A stretch of 64,000 nt of DNA, from assembly GCF_000715075.1 (NCBI RefSeq), contig NC_134102.1, positions 42,851,348 through 42,915,347 on the forward strand, read 5' to 3'. The first letter of the stretch is position 1. Each line of letters opens with the position of its first letter. The translations under genes were made by a program, and so were the position numbers. This stretch comes from Nicotiana tabacum. Taxonomy: Eukaryota > Streptophyta > Magnoliopsida > Solanales > Solanaceae. The notes beneath the pieces were generated by a model. That model was not told where the DNA came from. It made no database searches and worked only from the letters and a program-made list of their open reading frames with translations. This document shows positions 1 through 12,017 of the stretch, piece by piece.

Positions 1-905
1 GCTATTTTTGGGAGACCCTCGACTCAACAAAAGAGTTAATAATATCATAAAAGAAGCAAAAGAATAGATCTGTAACAACAAAAGAAGCTAGAAAAATAAT
101 AACAACGTTGTAAGAGACAACAAATAAGTGGAAGGGCAATAACACAATACTATGCAAAACAAAAAAAATAGTATGAACATAACATACACCACTAACAGAC
201 CTAGATAAAACTCTATCAGACTACCCAGTACAAAGAGGGAAAATTACTCAACTACCCCCTAGCCTACAACCCTAATACTCGACCTCCATACATTCCTATC
301 AAGAGTCATGTCCTCAGAAATCTGAAGCTGCATCATGTCCTTCCTGATCACCTTGCCCCAATACTTCTTAGGCCGGCCTATACCTCTTCTTTTACCTACT
401 AAATCCAACCGCTCGCACCTCCTAACTTAGGTATCTACGCTTCTTCTCTGCACGTGCCCGAATCATCTAAGCCTCGCTTCACGCATCTTGTCGTCCACGG
501 GAGCAACTCTACCCGCTCCCGAATATCTTCATTCCTAATCTTATCCAGTCTAATTTGCCTGTATATCCATCTCAACATCCTTATTTTGGCTACTTTCATC
601 TTCTGGATATGTGAATTCTTGACTGGCCAACACCCAGCCCCATACAACATGGCCGGTCTAACCACTACTCTGTAAAATCTACCTTTGAGTTTTGGTGGTA
701 TATTCTTGTCATATGACTCTAGATACTAACCGTCATTTCATCTACCCCACCCCAATACGGTGCGTGACATACTCGTCGATCTCCCCATCTCCCTGGATAA
801 TTGACCCTAGATACTTGAAACTTTCTCTCTTGGGGATGACTTGTGAGTCGAGCCTCACTACCACACCCGCTTCCCCCGTCATGCCGCTAGACTTATACTC
901 TGAAG
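1..905 (-). mobile_element. LINE (non-LTR retrotransposon) 3' fragment, probably RTE clade
   Basis: Read on the minus strand, about 905 down to 260 encodes the C-terminal end of a plant non-LTR reverse transcriptase. Recognisable pieces are [18 protein letters not shown] (about 795-740), the YGAGCWPVKN box (about 640), MRMLRW-like and DKIRNEDIRERV (about 570-505), and GRPKKYWGKVIRKDM (about 385-340). Stops and frameshifts break it. Positions 1-250 are its 3' untranslated part; its end (rev. comp. GAGTCGAGGGTCTCCCAAAA) matches the tail of the insertion at 21844-21995. The 5' end of the fragment is at about 905, where LTR sequence starts abruptly, so a 5'-truncated LINE probably inserted into the E1 LTR. 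The clade assignment is inference; the tail type (short tandem repeats rather than poly-A) would fit RTE. Confidence 0.8.
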
Positions 906-1431
906 CGAGTGGAAACTAAGACCGAGGATAACAGCTTTGGTTGGCATCGGGAAGACCCCGAAGGGAATATTGTTAACAAGGACAAACAAATATTTGCCAC
1001 CCGATGACATTCAATGAAGAATATTCCTCAGTATCAAATCTGTTACAGAGGATTTTGGTATTCATAGCCCGTCGTTATATATTCATCAATGGCCCCCATT
1101 ATTGTCATTTAATAGGGGCTTGATCCTAGGACCTTGTTCCCTAGGTATAGCTATAAATAGTGACTTTAACAGCCATTGTGACACACAAAAAATCTAACAA
1201 ACGTATGCTACACATTATTTCAAGCTAACTAATACTGGTTTTTAGTCTAACAATATTCTTATTGCTGTCTTAGGAAGTCTTGATCCCGGAAACAAGTTGT
1301 CTGCTATTTTATCTCAATTTCAATGTTAAGTCTTACATTTTATTTAATTTACTTATCTTCTTGGGATCAAATTAATTCGCTTGTCTATAAATAATGTTAT
1401 AAATTCAAATACACCGTTTTATGAGTAAATA
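906..1431 (+). repeat. E1 5' LTR, 5'-truncated
   Basis: The segment aligns by eye along its length with the E1 3' LTR (18296-18907). Shared stretches include GCTATAAATAGTGACTT and the GTTTGTCTATAAAT-type end. It ends in GTAAATA where the 3' LTR and the E3 LTR end in GTAAACA, so the terminal CA is mutated. About 85 bp at its start are missing, replaced by the LINE at 905. Confidence 0.8.
1151..1160 (+). promoter_or_regulatory. TATA box of E1 5' LTR
   Basis: CTATAAATAG is conserved at the same place in the 3' LTR (18628) and, as CTATAAATAA, in the E3 LTR (24248). It is the likely core promoter of the element. Confidence 0.6.
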
Positions 1432-1432
1432 G

Positions 1433-1452
1433 TTTGGCGCTTACCAAGGGGC
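1433..1452 (+). other. E1 primer binding site
   Basis: The sequence directly after the 5' LTR is TTTGGCGCTTACCAAGGGG. The intact-looking version in E3 is TTGGCGACCACCGTGGGGC at the same place. This is the TGGCG-type PBS of Tat elements rather than the initiator-Met type seen in E2, E4 and E5. The exact tRNA was not determined. Confidence 0.65.
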
Positions 1453-1533
1453 TTAGACAGTTGCTTAATTGAGCTGATCCTTGCATCTATTACTAATCTA
1501 TTTGAATCTTTATTTCTTAGCAAAAAAACGTAA

Positions 1534-2973
1534 ATGATGGCAGATAACGATGTCAACATCGTACACAACGGGGAAGCCAAGAAAACCTGCCTCAACACGA
1601 GGATTCGATCAGCGACACCCGCATAGAGGAGGACGTATCCATACCAGTTCATGGCGGGTGATATCCATGACACGTACGTGAAGTGACTCCTCGTGATGCC
1701 AAAGATGAGCACGTTGCGAAAATGGTGAGGATCTTGAGAGAATAACAAAAATCTATCATGGACCATCTCTCACGGCAAGACCAGTCCATGCCAGAATTGA
1801 GGCAAGCGTTGTCGGGTTTTTCCAACAACGCGAATGGAAGAGGTCCAGTTCCTCCCGCTGCTCCCGCAAATCAAACAGCGCAAAGGGTTGATACCAACCC
1901 CGAGGGGTGAGGTCAGTTTCGACGGGTCCGGGGGGAGTGACAGTGAATCTAGTAACAACAATAGTAATGATCCCTACAAAATCAAGCTCATGTGGTTTAT
2001 GAGGGAAATAAATGCCCGAATGGACCAAATTCCGAGCGCATCGCCAGTGTTAAAGGGGCCGGATTCAAAGAAATACACCCAGTTTCCATTCAAGCCAAGC
2101 ACGACACTAGAGTTAATTCTGAAGCGGTTCAAAATGCCAGATGTACCAAAATATGATGGAACTTCGGATCCTCAGGAGCACATCACCACCTATATAACAG
2201 CGATAAAAGGAAATGACTTAGCTGCACATAAAATTGAGTCAGTCCTGCTAAAGAAGTTCGGAGAAACCCTCACGAAGGGGGATCTAACACGATACTCACT
2301 TTTACCCTAGCACTCAATAGATTCCTTTGAGATGCTCGCAAATTATTTTATCAAGGCCCATGCCGGGGCAAGGAAAGTATAGGCCCGGAACGACGACATA
2401 TTCAGCATTGCGCAAGGAGAGTCCGAATTATTGCGGGAGTTCATGACCAGGTTTCAGACCAAAAGGATGATGCTACCGGTCGTGCAAGATGAATGGGCAG
2501 CTGAGGCATTTACTGAGGGGCTGAACCCAAGGAGCTCTGACGCCTCCTGAAAACTGAAAGAAAGCCTGCTCGAGTTCTAGGCAACTACAGGGATCGAGAA
2601 AAGAACACTGATAAGTCGAAAATTGATTTTGACGCAGATCGACAATCTTCTAAGGGTCGATTTTTGCCCTACGAAAGGGCCGAAGGACGCGACAGAAGAT
2701 TTCGGTCGGCAGATAGGTTTGCTCTTGATAAGAGAACTGATTGTGACCCAAATAGCAGGTCATTACAAGATAAAAAGATTTTATGGTTCCCGGGATTCCA
2801 TCTATCCCAAGCTGTCCGAGTACAATTTCAATGTTAACATAGTGGAGCTGGTATCAGTGATGAGGAACATTAAGGAAGCACGGTTCGTGAGGCCGATGAA
2901 ATCCAATCCCAGCCAGATGGATCCTAATCTATGGTGTGAGTATCATGGGACTACGGCCATCTCAGAGAATTCT
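1534..2973 (+). pseudogene. gag: E1 gag (Tat-type), broken
   Basis: A start ATG at 1534 opens MADNDVNIVHNGE and meets a stop soon after; the E3 copy starts the same way at 24632. The main Gag body is readable at 1834-2310 and includes KRFKMPDVPKYDGTSDPQEH, a sequence typical of plant Tat-type Gag proteins. Frameshifts and stops follow, for example TAG at 2308 and TGA at 2548. The part at 2623-2976 ends with LSEYNFNVNIVELVS and CEYHG, close to where the family usually has a Cys/His cluster that is lost here. The product would form the virus-like particle; this copy cannot. Confidence 0.75.
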
Positions 2974-3107
2974 TAAGCGACCGGGTAAAAATAACTACGG
3001 CCGCAACCGGGACAACGCAGAGCCCTTAAAGATAGGAGAAGATCCTCCTTGAATAACGATCAACATGATTTTTGGGGGGGAACGGGATTAATGGTGTGGC
3101 CTTTTCA

Positions 3108-3885
3108 GCAGCAAAAATGACAAAGGTATCGGTGACTCATAGAAAAAGACTCCGGGAAGTAGCCGAGCACGATATCACCTTCACATATGAGGACGTCGAT
3201 GGACTTCTACTACCGCACAATGATGCCTTGGTAATTTCTCTTAAAGTTTTAGATTTTAAAATTAAACATGTTTTGGTGGACCTAGGAAGTTCAGCCAATA
3301 TCATTCAATAGAGAGTGCTGGAGCAAGCAAAGCTAACCGGAAGCATCATTCCGATAACAAAGCTCCTCGTCGAGTTCAACTTAGTAATTGTGACAACCCG
3401 AGGGGAGATCCTGCTGCCCACAAATGCCGAAGGGGTCATGAAGACTACCTTGTTTGAGGTAGTGCACTGCGGCATGGGCTACAACATTATTCAAGACAGA
3501 CCATGTCTACATGAGATGAAGGTTGTGCCATCAACATATCATCAACTTCTGAAATTCCCAACTCCATAAGGAATCAAACAAATAAGAGGAGATCAACCAG
3601 AGGCAAGGGAGATGAACAAGATCTTGATTTCCAACTGTAAAGGGAAGGAACACATGACATATCAATTAGAGGAACTGACGCCCGCTCCCAAATCAAACGA
3701 AGATGGCAAATTGGAGGAGCCGTCAGAATTCTATCAGGTACCAAGGTATTTCCAGGTATCGGAAGAAACGATCGCAACCAAATCCACAATGGAAGAACTC
3801 GAACATATGGCATTATTCAAAAAGTTCCTAGAAAGGAAGTTCCACTTAGGGATAGGACTGAATCCCGAGCTCATGTCATAATTTA
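3108..3885 (+). pseudogene. E1 protease region
   Basis: The reading frame contains VLVDLGSSANII (about 3272-3307), which matches the retropepsin active-site pattern of this lineage (usually D-x-GSS). A stop (TAG, 3309) follows at once, and the frame continues at 3315 with GYNIIQDRPCLHEMK, the conserved second half of the domain. A further stop lies at 3568. The segment after it (3612-3881) is the linker to reverse transcriptase. The corresponding E3 region (26368-26910) is open throughout, which confirms the frame. Confidence 0.75.
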
Positions 3886-4800
3886 TAAAATTTCTTAAAA
3901 CTAATGTTGATTGTTTTGCATGGTAAGACGCGGATATTACAGGTATCCCTCTAGAGGTGGCTGTGCATAAGTTAATCCTGGACTCCAGCATCCCTCCGAT
4001 AAGGCAAAAGAAGCACCTGATTGCAGAGGTCAGAAACACATTTGTCAAAGAAGAGGTAACTCGATTGCTCGATATTGGTTCAATCCGGGAGGTAAAGTAT
4101 CCCGACTAGCTAGCTAACGTAGTAGTAGTTCCAAAAAAAATAATAAATTTCACATGTGCATAGATTATAAGGATCTGAATAAAGCATGCCTGAAAGACTC
4201 GTTCATATTGCCAAAAATTGATCAAATAACTGATGCAACGGCCGGGCACGAGTTGATGATTTTGCTCGATGCCTATTCCAGGTACAACCAAATCAAAATG
4301 AACCCGAAGGATCGGGAAAAAATTTCGTTCATAACGAATTTGGCACATATTGCTACAATGTGATGCCCTTCGGGTCTAAGAACACCGGAGCCACTTATCA
4401 GAGGCTCGTGAACAAAATGTTCAAAAAGCAAATAGGGAAAACAATGGAAGTTTGCATAGATGATATGTTGGTTAAGTCTTTGAACGCGGGAGACCATCTC
4501 AAGCACCTCCAGGAAACCTTTGACATCCTAAGGAAGCACAACATGAAGCTTAATCTCGAAAAGTATGCATTCGAAGTCAGCTCCGGTATATTATTAGGTT
4601 TCCTGGTGTCACAAAGGGGGATCGAAATCAATACCGATAAGATCAAATCCATCGAGTACATTCCAGACCAATTGACAAATGTGAAAGAAGTCCAAAGGCT
4701 AACCGAAAAATTGGCCACTCTAAACAGGTTCATTTCTCGGTCCTCAAAAACATACCATCATTTCTTCTCACTTCTAAAGAAGAAGCACAACTTCGAATAG
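3886..4800 (+). pseudogene. E1 reverse transcriptase domain
   Basis: RT motifs are visible in order: EVTRLLDIGSIREVKYPD (about 4054-4107), CIDYKDLNKAC (about 4157), LLDAYSRYNQIKMNP (about 4261-4305) with the first catalytic Asp, YNVMPFGSKNTGATYQRLV (about 4352-4410), and CIDDMLVKS (about 4456) with the paired catalytic Asp. The catalytic residues survive, but the frame is broken by stops. One is W to TAG after KYPD at 4108 and another is TAG at 4798 after KKKHNFE. There are also frameshifts near 4130 and 4350. Confidence 0.85.
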
Positions 4801-4860
4801 ACTCCGGAATGCCAGCAGGCCCTAAAAGATCTGAAATGGTATTTATCAAGCCCTCTGTTA

Positions 4861-5240
4861 CTATCAAAACCGGAGTAAGGTGAACATTTGCTAATATACT
4901 TAGCGGTGTCGGAGGTAGCGGTAAGTGCTGTTCTAGTCCAAGAAGATGAAGGTACGCAATCTCCTATTTATTATGTTGGCAAAATTTTAACGGGAGCGGA
5001 AACTCATTATCTGCACCTCGAAAAATTAGCCTTAGCTCTCATAGTCGTCGCTCGAAAGCTTAGGCCTTACTTTCAATGCCACCCAATAGCCGTGGTGACA
5101 ACTTTTCCCCTGCAGAATGTCCTTCACAAACCTGAGTTGTCAGGTCGACTAGCCAAATGGAATTTGACATCGAATATAAATCAAGGACTACGATCAAATC
5201 ACGAGTTTTGGCCGACTTCAGTCCCGGGTTGGCGCCTTTG
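4861..5240 (+). pseudogene. E1 first RNase H domain
   Basis: The frame at 4888-5241 reads LIYLAVSEVAVSAVLVQEDE, then PIYYVGKILTGAETHY and LALALIVVARKLRPYFQCH, the usual RNase H region that follows RT in Ty3/gypsy elements. The first Asp of the catalytic set appears to be replaced, since LYLAVSE-type sequences stand there as in other Tat elements. The frame shifts near 5150. Known role: removal of the RNA strand during reverse transcription. Confidence 0.7.
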
Positions 5241-5286
5241 ACCACCAAAGAAGCGTTGATGGTGTCGGAAATGACATAAGAAGTTT

Positions 5287-5831
5287 GGACCTTGTTCACG
5301 GACAGAGCTTCCAACGTGAAATGGTCTGGGCTCGGGGTAGTATTAATCACGCCCTCGGGAGAAGTCCTGAGGCAGACAATAAAAATTGTGCCCTTGACTA
5401 ATATTGAAGCCGAGTATGAGGCTTTGATTGTAGAACTTGAACTGGCCCGGGGACTAGACTCCGAGGTCATCAAAACCAAATATGATTCCCAACTAATGGT
5501 AAATCAAGTATATGGAATCTTCGATACAAAGGAGGAACGCATGCAACAATATGTGGTGAAAGTTCAAACTCTACTCGCACGATTCAGGGAATGGTCAATT
5601 TCTCACATCCCAAGAGAAGAAAATGCAGAAGTGGATGCATTTGCCAATCTAGGCCCATCCACAAAAATAAAGGGATCAGATTCTGGTATGGTCATACATC
5701 TCATGCACTCGGTATTAGATGTGGACGGTTATTATGAAGTAAATGTGACTAATTTGGTCACGGACTGGAGAAATGAAATCATTGACTTCCTTGAGCACAA
5801 ACAATTGCCCGAAGACCCGAAGGCATCCTAG
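5287..5831 (+). pseudogene. E1 additional RNase H domain (aRH)
   Basis: The open frame 5292-5831 gives LFTDRASNVKWSGLGVVLI, then EAEYEALIVELELARGL and HIPREENAEVDAFANLG. These are the three catalytic regions of a second, cellular-type RNase H; the E3 copy has LFIDGSFNVKGFGLGVFII at the same place. A second RNase H next to the first is a known marker of the Tat lineage. The Gly after the first Asp is Arg here. This domain is the longest intact piece of E1 pol. Confidence 0.8.
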
Positions 5832-6978
5832 GCACTCCGCACCAAAGCAACTCGTTACAGCTTCTGGGGAGGATAGTTGTATAGAAGGTCATTCCAAGGC
5901 CTGTTGGCCTGGTGTTTAGGAGCCTCCGAGACTAATCTGTGGAAACCATTTAGGTGCATACTCGTTGGTGCTAAAATTAGTTAGGGAAGGATACTACTGG
6001 CCCCGGATGGAATAAGACGCCAAGGCATTCGTTCAGAAATATGACAAGTGTCAACGCCATATGTCGTTAGTGCACCAACCGGTAGAGCTACTGCACTCAG
6101 TATTATCCCTATGGCCATTCATGAAATAAGGAATGGACATAGTCGGTCCGCTGTCACCGGCTCCTAGTAAGGTAAGGTTTCTTTTGATTTTAACTAATTA
6201 CTTCTCTAAGTGGGTTGAAGAAGTCCTTACCAGAAAATTGGCGAGCGCGAAGTGGTTGATTTCCTGTGGGAGAACATGATTTGCCAGTTCGAAATACCGA
6301 AGTAGATTGCCTGCGATAACGGGCCACAATTCATAGGTGCAAAGGTCATAAAATTCCTTGAAGACTTGAAAATCAAAAGAATCACATCTTCGCCATAATA
6401 TCCAAGCGCAAATCGCCAAGCAGAATCGACAAATAAGGTGATTATTCAAAACCTCAAAAAGAGATTGGAAGCATCCAAAGGCAAATAGCCTGAAGAATTA
6501 CCAAGTGTATTATGGGCATACCGGATGACGGCCAAGTCAAGCACTAGAGAGACACCTTTCTCTCTCGTATACGGAGCAGAAGCTCTGATTCCGATGGAAG
6601 TAGGAGAACAAACCTTGAGGTACTTTCGGGCGGATGAAGAAACCAACAACAAAGCATTGCTAGTCAAACCAGAGCTGCTTAATGAACGCATGGACTTAGC
6701 GCACATAAGGATGGTGGCTCAAAAACAAAGAATGGAAAGGTACTATAATCGAAGGGCCAATCTCCGCTATTTCAAAGTGGGAGACTTTGTTTTAAGAACG
6801 GTGACTCAAAACACCCCGGAGCTCAATGCAATAAAGCTGGGTTCAACATAGGAAGGCCCCTACCAGGTTTCACCTCTCCCCGAAAAAGTATCATACGAAC
6901 TAGAAAACCAAGAAAGAGTCAAATTGTTGAGCAGCTGGAACATGACTCACCTCAAAATCAAAAGGTATTATTGCTGAT
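5832..6978 (+). pseudogene. E1 integrase region
   Basis: The frame is heavily broken. Fragments include the ARY-type and C-terminal regions. At 6525-6851 it reads TRETPFSLVYGAEALIPMEV, a hallmark of Tat integrases, followed by RMERYYNRRANLRYFKVGDF and a GPYQVS-like end (about 6853). A final MTHLKIKRYYC ends at TGA 6976-6978. The DDE core at about 6130-6440 has several stops, for example TAA at 6127 and TAG at 6303. No function is expected. Confidence 0.8.
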
Positions 6979-7704
6979 GAGCACCGCTTACACTGAAAGT
7001 ATGTGATGCACTCTATTTTTCTTCGTCCAGTTTTTGTCTCAATTGGATTTTTCTGGCAAGAGTTTTAACGAAGCAGCAACAAAAAGCATACTACGAAGGA
7101 AATGTCATCGGCAGAAATAAGACCTTTAAATGTCAGGGCAAGAAAACGATAAGCTACTGGGGGTGGTTAGATAATCCTTGGCTAGGTAGAAAAGTTCCTA
7201 ATGGGAAACAAAGCTTGCTATCGGACCAAAGATTAACCAACCATTCACTAGTGGAATTCTTAAAGGAGCAAGACTTCCAGTATTCCAATTTGCATTCTTC
7301 GCATTCGAAAACTGGAGGGGAGGAATGATATGAGAATACGAAAACCTGATTTCCACAGAAACTGGGACTACGAAATCCAGGAACAAAAGTGTCTCATCGG
7401 GACCAGGGGCTGCGCAGCTAGCCCCGTAGAAATAAGTTGTACAAATTAGCCATGTGTAACAACAATTTCTTTTCGAATAACAAAACGAATGCTTATGTTC
7501 TTTTCAAGATAGAAGGAATAAAATAAAGTCCTTTTATTTTTATCTTGTTTCTTGTCCAAATAATGAATTGATTTTATCATTTGAAAGTTAATCAAGTACT
7601 TCAAATGATAGAGTCGGAATGAACAAGAGACGTCCTTTTAAAGAGCACCGTAAAAATAAGAGGGGCCTCTCTTATGAAACCCTCACAGTAAAGGGTTGGT
7701 TCCG
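6979..7704 (+). other. E1 spacer between pol and antisense gene
   Basis: This stretch is non-coding. It contains a decayed hairpin (7277-7315) and imperfect inverted sequences (GGTTAGATAATCCTTGG at about 7163 and CAAAGATTAACCAACC at about 7228). The same layout is found in E3 at 29520-30488. It ends at TTCCG, the target site of the solo LTR. Confidence 0.6.
7277..7315. repeat. Decayed hairpin in E1 spacer
   Basis: CCAGTATTCCAAT and ATTCGAAAACTGG form an inverted repeat with two mispaired positions around a 13-base loop. The E3 copy (29884-29922) is a perfect 13-bp stem. Conservation in two copies suggests a function in the element, such as an end signal or RNA structure. Confidence 0.6.
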
Positions 7705-9644
7705 TGTTACACCCCATATTTTTGTACGTGAAATTACGCCATAAATAAATTAATGGAAGCTCGGAAATGAGATGTTACATCCCGCATTTTCGTATGTTAA
7801 AGTTTCGTCGTAATCTAATCGACGTAAGTTCGGGAATGAGATTATTTTGAGATTATAAGTATTATGCTATTTTAGACAAGTAATGAGTAAATTCGTGAAG
7901 GTGCGAGGGTAAGCAAATCAAAGAAAATGAGTTTCGTCAAAGATGGCATTTTGGGATAAAATTCGACCCAAGCTAAAATATCCGGTATTTATGGACTGGT
8001 GCCATACAAGGTATCACATGACCATGATAGTCAGGTGTATAAGGTGTGTTAAAAATAAGTAGTATTTTAAGTAATTTGAGATGATTTTTAATTATGTGGA
8101 AAATTAATTAATTGTTGGATTAGTGAGAGATTAATTAAGTAATGAAGCTAATTAAGAAATTAAAACAATTTGGATAAGTTTAAGGGGGGGCTTAACGTGG
8201 CAGCCCTCAATTTCAAGATTTATGACTCATAAACATTAACTTGGTGGCAACTTGAGAGGATTTTGGTTGCTAAGTCATCAAAGAAGTGGGTCCCACACCC
8301 AATTATATAAAAAACCTCTTAAGACCACAAAATTAAGGGCTTTTGACTACATGAAATACGGATGGAACTCCTAAAGAAAGGGAATGGGAACGTTACTGCT
8401 TCAGCAAATTCAAAAAGTTTGCATTCTAATCTTTAGTACGTGACTTTATGCAAACAAAATCTCTTAGCATCTTAGCATCGTGAGATGTAGCAATTTTAAG
8501 GGAGTACGGTGCAATCTTTCGCAAGAATATCATATGGATTTTTTCCTACTCCGATCTCGCTGTTACGTGATTTGTTGGATTGTCAAGAGAATCGGCTCAG
8601 GTATGTTAAGGCTATCCCTTCTCTCTTTTTGGCATGATCTATACGACACGAACGAAACGAGCAAATGCATAATTTGCATAAATGAGTTTATTCATAGAAA
8701 TATTATGGGTATTTATATTCTTGATTCCCCATGTGAATTATTATTATATCTTTTGTTCATGGGTCTCAGAAAAATATATATTTGATAAAGTTTATCCGAA
8801 AGATATATTGATTTTATGACATTCCAAGAAAATCTTATTAACGTATTTCTTATGCATTTCATGCATTTATATATGTACATTGACCCATGACTAGATGGCG
8901 TTATATACGCGTATATTATATGTATATGGGATATGAGAAAAGGTTATGGCGTTATATACGTACTATCACCTGATCGGCTGGTATACGTTAATCATTTGCC
9001 CACAGTAGCTGAGATGATATAATGGGATGCCCTCAGAGGCTTGATGATGTTATGAACACATATACCTATGCATGGTATGATATTTATACGCATATGCATG
9101 ACATTATAATATTAAATGATTCACAGAGCTATTCAGATATACATGTTGAATTTTTTACTCCATGTTTCTCTCATGTTTATTGTTTATTAATTTTCATTCC
9201 TTACATACTCGGTACATTATTTGTACTAACGTCCCTTTTGCCTGGGGATGCTGCGTTTCATGCCCGCAGGTCCTGATAGACAGGTTGAGAGTCCTCCAAG
9301 TAGGCTACCAGCTCAGCGGAAGGTGTTGGTGCACTCCATTTGTTCTGAGTTGTTTATGTGGTCAGTATAATTAGGACATGTACTGATTAGTATGGTGGGG
9401 CCCTGTCCCGACCTTTATGATATTTATATACTTTTAGAGGCTTCTAGACATATGTCGTGTACGTGAAAGATTATACGATTTTGTCGGCCTATGTTTTGAG
9501 TTTATAAATGATCACGTTGGCCTATTAGGCCCGTATGTCACGTGTATATGATGATGTAATAAGAAAGATACGTTATGTTGGTACTCGGTTGAGTAAGGTA
9601 TTGGGTGCCCATCGCTGCCCATCAGTTTGGGTCGTGACATTCCG
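7700..9644 (+). mobile_element. Solo LTR with 5-bp TSD inside E1
   Basis: A 1935-bp LTR (7705-9639) starts TGTTACACCCCATATTTTTG and ends GGGTCGTGACA. It is flanked by perfect TTCCG repeats (7700-7704 and 9640-9644). Removing it joins E1 sequence that matches E3 (GGGTAGATTCTGAAAG at about 30296). There is no internal region, so it is a solo LTR left by recombination. Its first 68 bp are tandemly duplicated: a second, diverged TGTTACATCCCGCATTTTCG begins at 7773. The short ORFs inside show no known protein. Confidence 0.85.
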
Positions 9645-9836
9645 GAAGAGCTTATGCCCAAAACCCAAATGTTATCGAGGAAAAATGCACCCGAAGCCTT
9701 GCATAATTCGACGCAAAAAAGTAAACTTTGCTCAATGCTTAAATGAAAAGCACTTTATTTATCAAACATGACAAGTATCACAAGTATAAAAATACATAAA
9801 GAAAACAACAAAGGAAAAAGAATGAAAAATACTAAA
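9645..9836. other. E1 spacer after solo LTR
   Basis: This is non-coding E1 sequence continuing from 7704. GCTTATGCCCAAAACC aligns with E3 near 30317. It probably holds the 3' end of the antisense transcript; no clear signal was identified. Confidence 0.5.
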
Positions 9837-12017
9837 CTATATCACTCCAGAACTCGGAGGAAGAGAGGCATCAGCATCCCTAGAACTCGGGGGAAGAGGA
9901 GCATTAGCGCCCCTAGGAGAAGTAGGCGGATCTGCCATCGACTCGGAATCTTGGCCTTCATCATTGTCCTCTTCAAGTTCCTCCTTGGTTCCCAAGAACT
10001 CGGAATCAGAACCAGAAGAGTCAGTTACATTAGGCTGAGCCGTGAGGCGCCTTCGAGCAGTTAACTCCAGCTCTCGGGCCTTAGCGATTTCATCGTCAAT
10101 ATCAATGACGCCCGCTTTGGCCTCTTCCAAGGTTTTAGTCCTCATGATATACATAGAATGTGTTTTCTTTATGATGAGTGAATCCGCTCGGCACTGAATC
10201 TTTTATTTAAGCCGATCAACCTCGGTCGAAAGGCCATCTCACTCGGATCTCGTGGCCCTAAGGCTGAGATCAAGGTCACAGATAGTGGTTATATGAACCT
10301 TATAGTGTTCCATGACCCTCTTACACTTATCCTCCAGCTGGGAATGCTTCTCCTCAGCAGCAGTAGCCTCTTCAGCTTTGGAATTCAAGGCTGACTCTAA
10401 GTTATTCAATCTCTTAGTGCAAGTAGCCCCGCGCTCGGCAGCAGCAAGCACAACATTTTGGACCTCAGACCATTTGACCTTGGATTCTTAAAACTGTACA
10501 TTTAACTAAGAGGCTTCTTGGCTGAGGGCCATCACTTCCTGCTCACTCTGCTGCAACCGAGCCTCTAACTCACCATCTTCAGTAGCTTTTGCTTCCAACA
10601 CTGGGAGACGAGCAGCAATTTGGTCCCTTCCGGCCAATAGTTGATCCCGCTTGAACTTACGATTTTCTTTGTCAAGGATCAACTTCTGAAGGCCCTTGGA
10701 AGCAAGGAAGTTGGCCTGCGAAGCAAAGCCCAAGTTAGAAACTCTGTCATAGCAAGTCAAAAGGAAATAAATAGTAAAAAGAACAAGTACAATATCGTTA
10801 CTACATTGTGCATGGAATTATATATCATACACTCCCCCGAAAGAGAGTTTATTTTCTTCTTATCTTTTTGTGAATCCATTGGCTTCAGGTAATTGGCGAG
10901 TTCCACCTGTCAGGACAAGAGATGGAGCTCGGTAGATACCGAGAGGGAGACACTCCTCCTCCTCTGGGGATCTGCAGAAGGGGGCGAATAGTTGTGCCCA
11001 AAATTCCCATGGTATGGGGACTAGGGATGAGGGACATCCTCCTCTCAGGTGTCTGCGGCTAGTAGGGGTGACGTAGCAGTTACTGGTGACGAATTATGGC
11101 CGGCGTGGAAGGAGATAAAGTTATGGTGGTATGGGTTGAGAAGCAGCTGCGGCAAAGGCAGTGCTGGTTATTAGTTGCTCACCAACCAAAGATGGAAGAG
11201 GCCCGATACTCAGCCTCATAGAATCAGGAGCAGCAACTGGGACTGAAAAGGGAGAATTGGCATTCTCCACCAAGTCAAACTTTTCCTAGAGCGCTTGGGC
11301 ATCTTCCCTATTTGGGGTTATAACCTCTTCAGATTGAGCATTATATTGAACTGATGAAGGTCGTTGTATCCTTCGTAGGGAAACCCCTTCATCACTGGCT
11401 TCCTCATCATCATCATCATCATCAATCACTACAATGACTGTGGATGGCTTGGGCACGACTTTCTTCAGCTATTTATTCTTGCCCTTGGCCGAGGAAGAAT
11501 GATACCTTTTTGGTTGCTTGTTCTCCGGCCGCGGACTCTGAGATGAAGAGCTTGCACCGGAAGTTGATCTGATGGTGTCAGATCGGGTGAAAGCCTCCTT
11601 CAGCAACCTTGCAGCCTCCGCGGGATCAGCCAAAATATCCTACTCATGGATGGTAATAGAGCCCCGTAGGAGACCTGAATTCAATGAAAAAAGGTTAACC
11701 AATTTTCTTACGCACAAAAATGAGATGAGAACAAAATCAATTTCATGAGTGAACTTACCATGATTTTTGGCCTTCCACCTGTATTTGGGGGCCAATTCTT
11801 TCCATCGGCGGGTCTCACACATGGTAATATCTAGAATCTTTTGAACCTACTGGTCTAAGCCTTTAACCCTTGGTGGTGTCCACCGAGTTGCTGAAATAAT
11901 GAAAGAGAAGGATCAACAACGACATGAAACAATCTTTTTTCAGGAAAAAAAAAAAGACCGACTTTGAACTTATGTGTATGAGTCCAAGACTCGGGGAAAG
12001 ATGGAGTTGTGGCCGGG
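9837..12017 (-). pseudogene. E1 antisense gene (aORF), 3' part: coiled-coil region
   Basis: This is the downstream part of a gene running against gag-pol; its 5' part lies beyond E2 at 17303-17954. The C-terminal portion is a long coiled coil rich in Glu, Ala and Lys, for example ELEARLQQSEQEVMALSQEA (about 10510-10570) and EEKHSQLEDKCKRVMEHYK (about 10300-10355). It ends in an acidic, Ser-rich tail with a stop at 9837. A Pro/Ser-rich low-complexity region precedes the coiled coil. Three short introns can be placed by comparison with E3: 11891-11973 (donor mutated GT to AT), 11675-11758 and 10716-10801. Several stops and frameshifts break it. The function is unknown. The N-terminal part may belong to the Pfam family called putative gypsy type transposon, a guess from memory to be tested. 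Confidence 0.7.
11675..11758 (-). other. Intron 2 of the E1 antisense gene
   Basis: Read on the minus strand, the donor is ATCATG|GTAAGTTCAC and the acceptor TTGAATTCAG|GTCTCC, 84 bp apart. The E3 copy has a donor at 32342 (CCATG|GTGAG) and an acceptor at 32259 (TTGTATAG|GGC), also 84 bp apart. The sequence within is AT-rich and diverged, while flanking exons are conserved. Confidence 0.65.
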
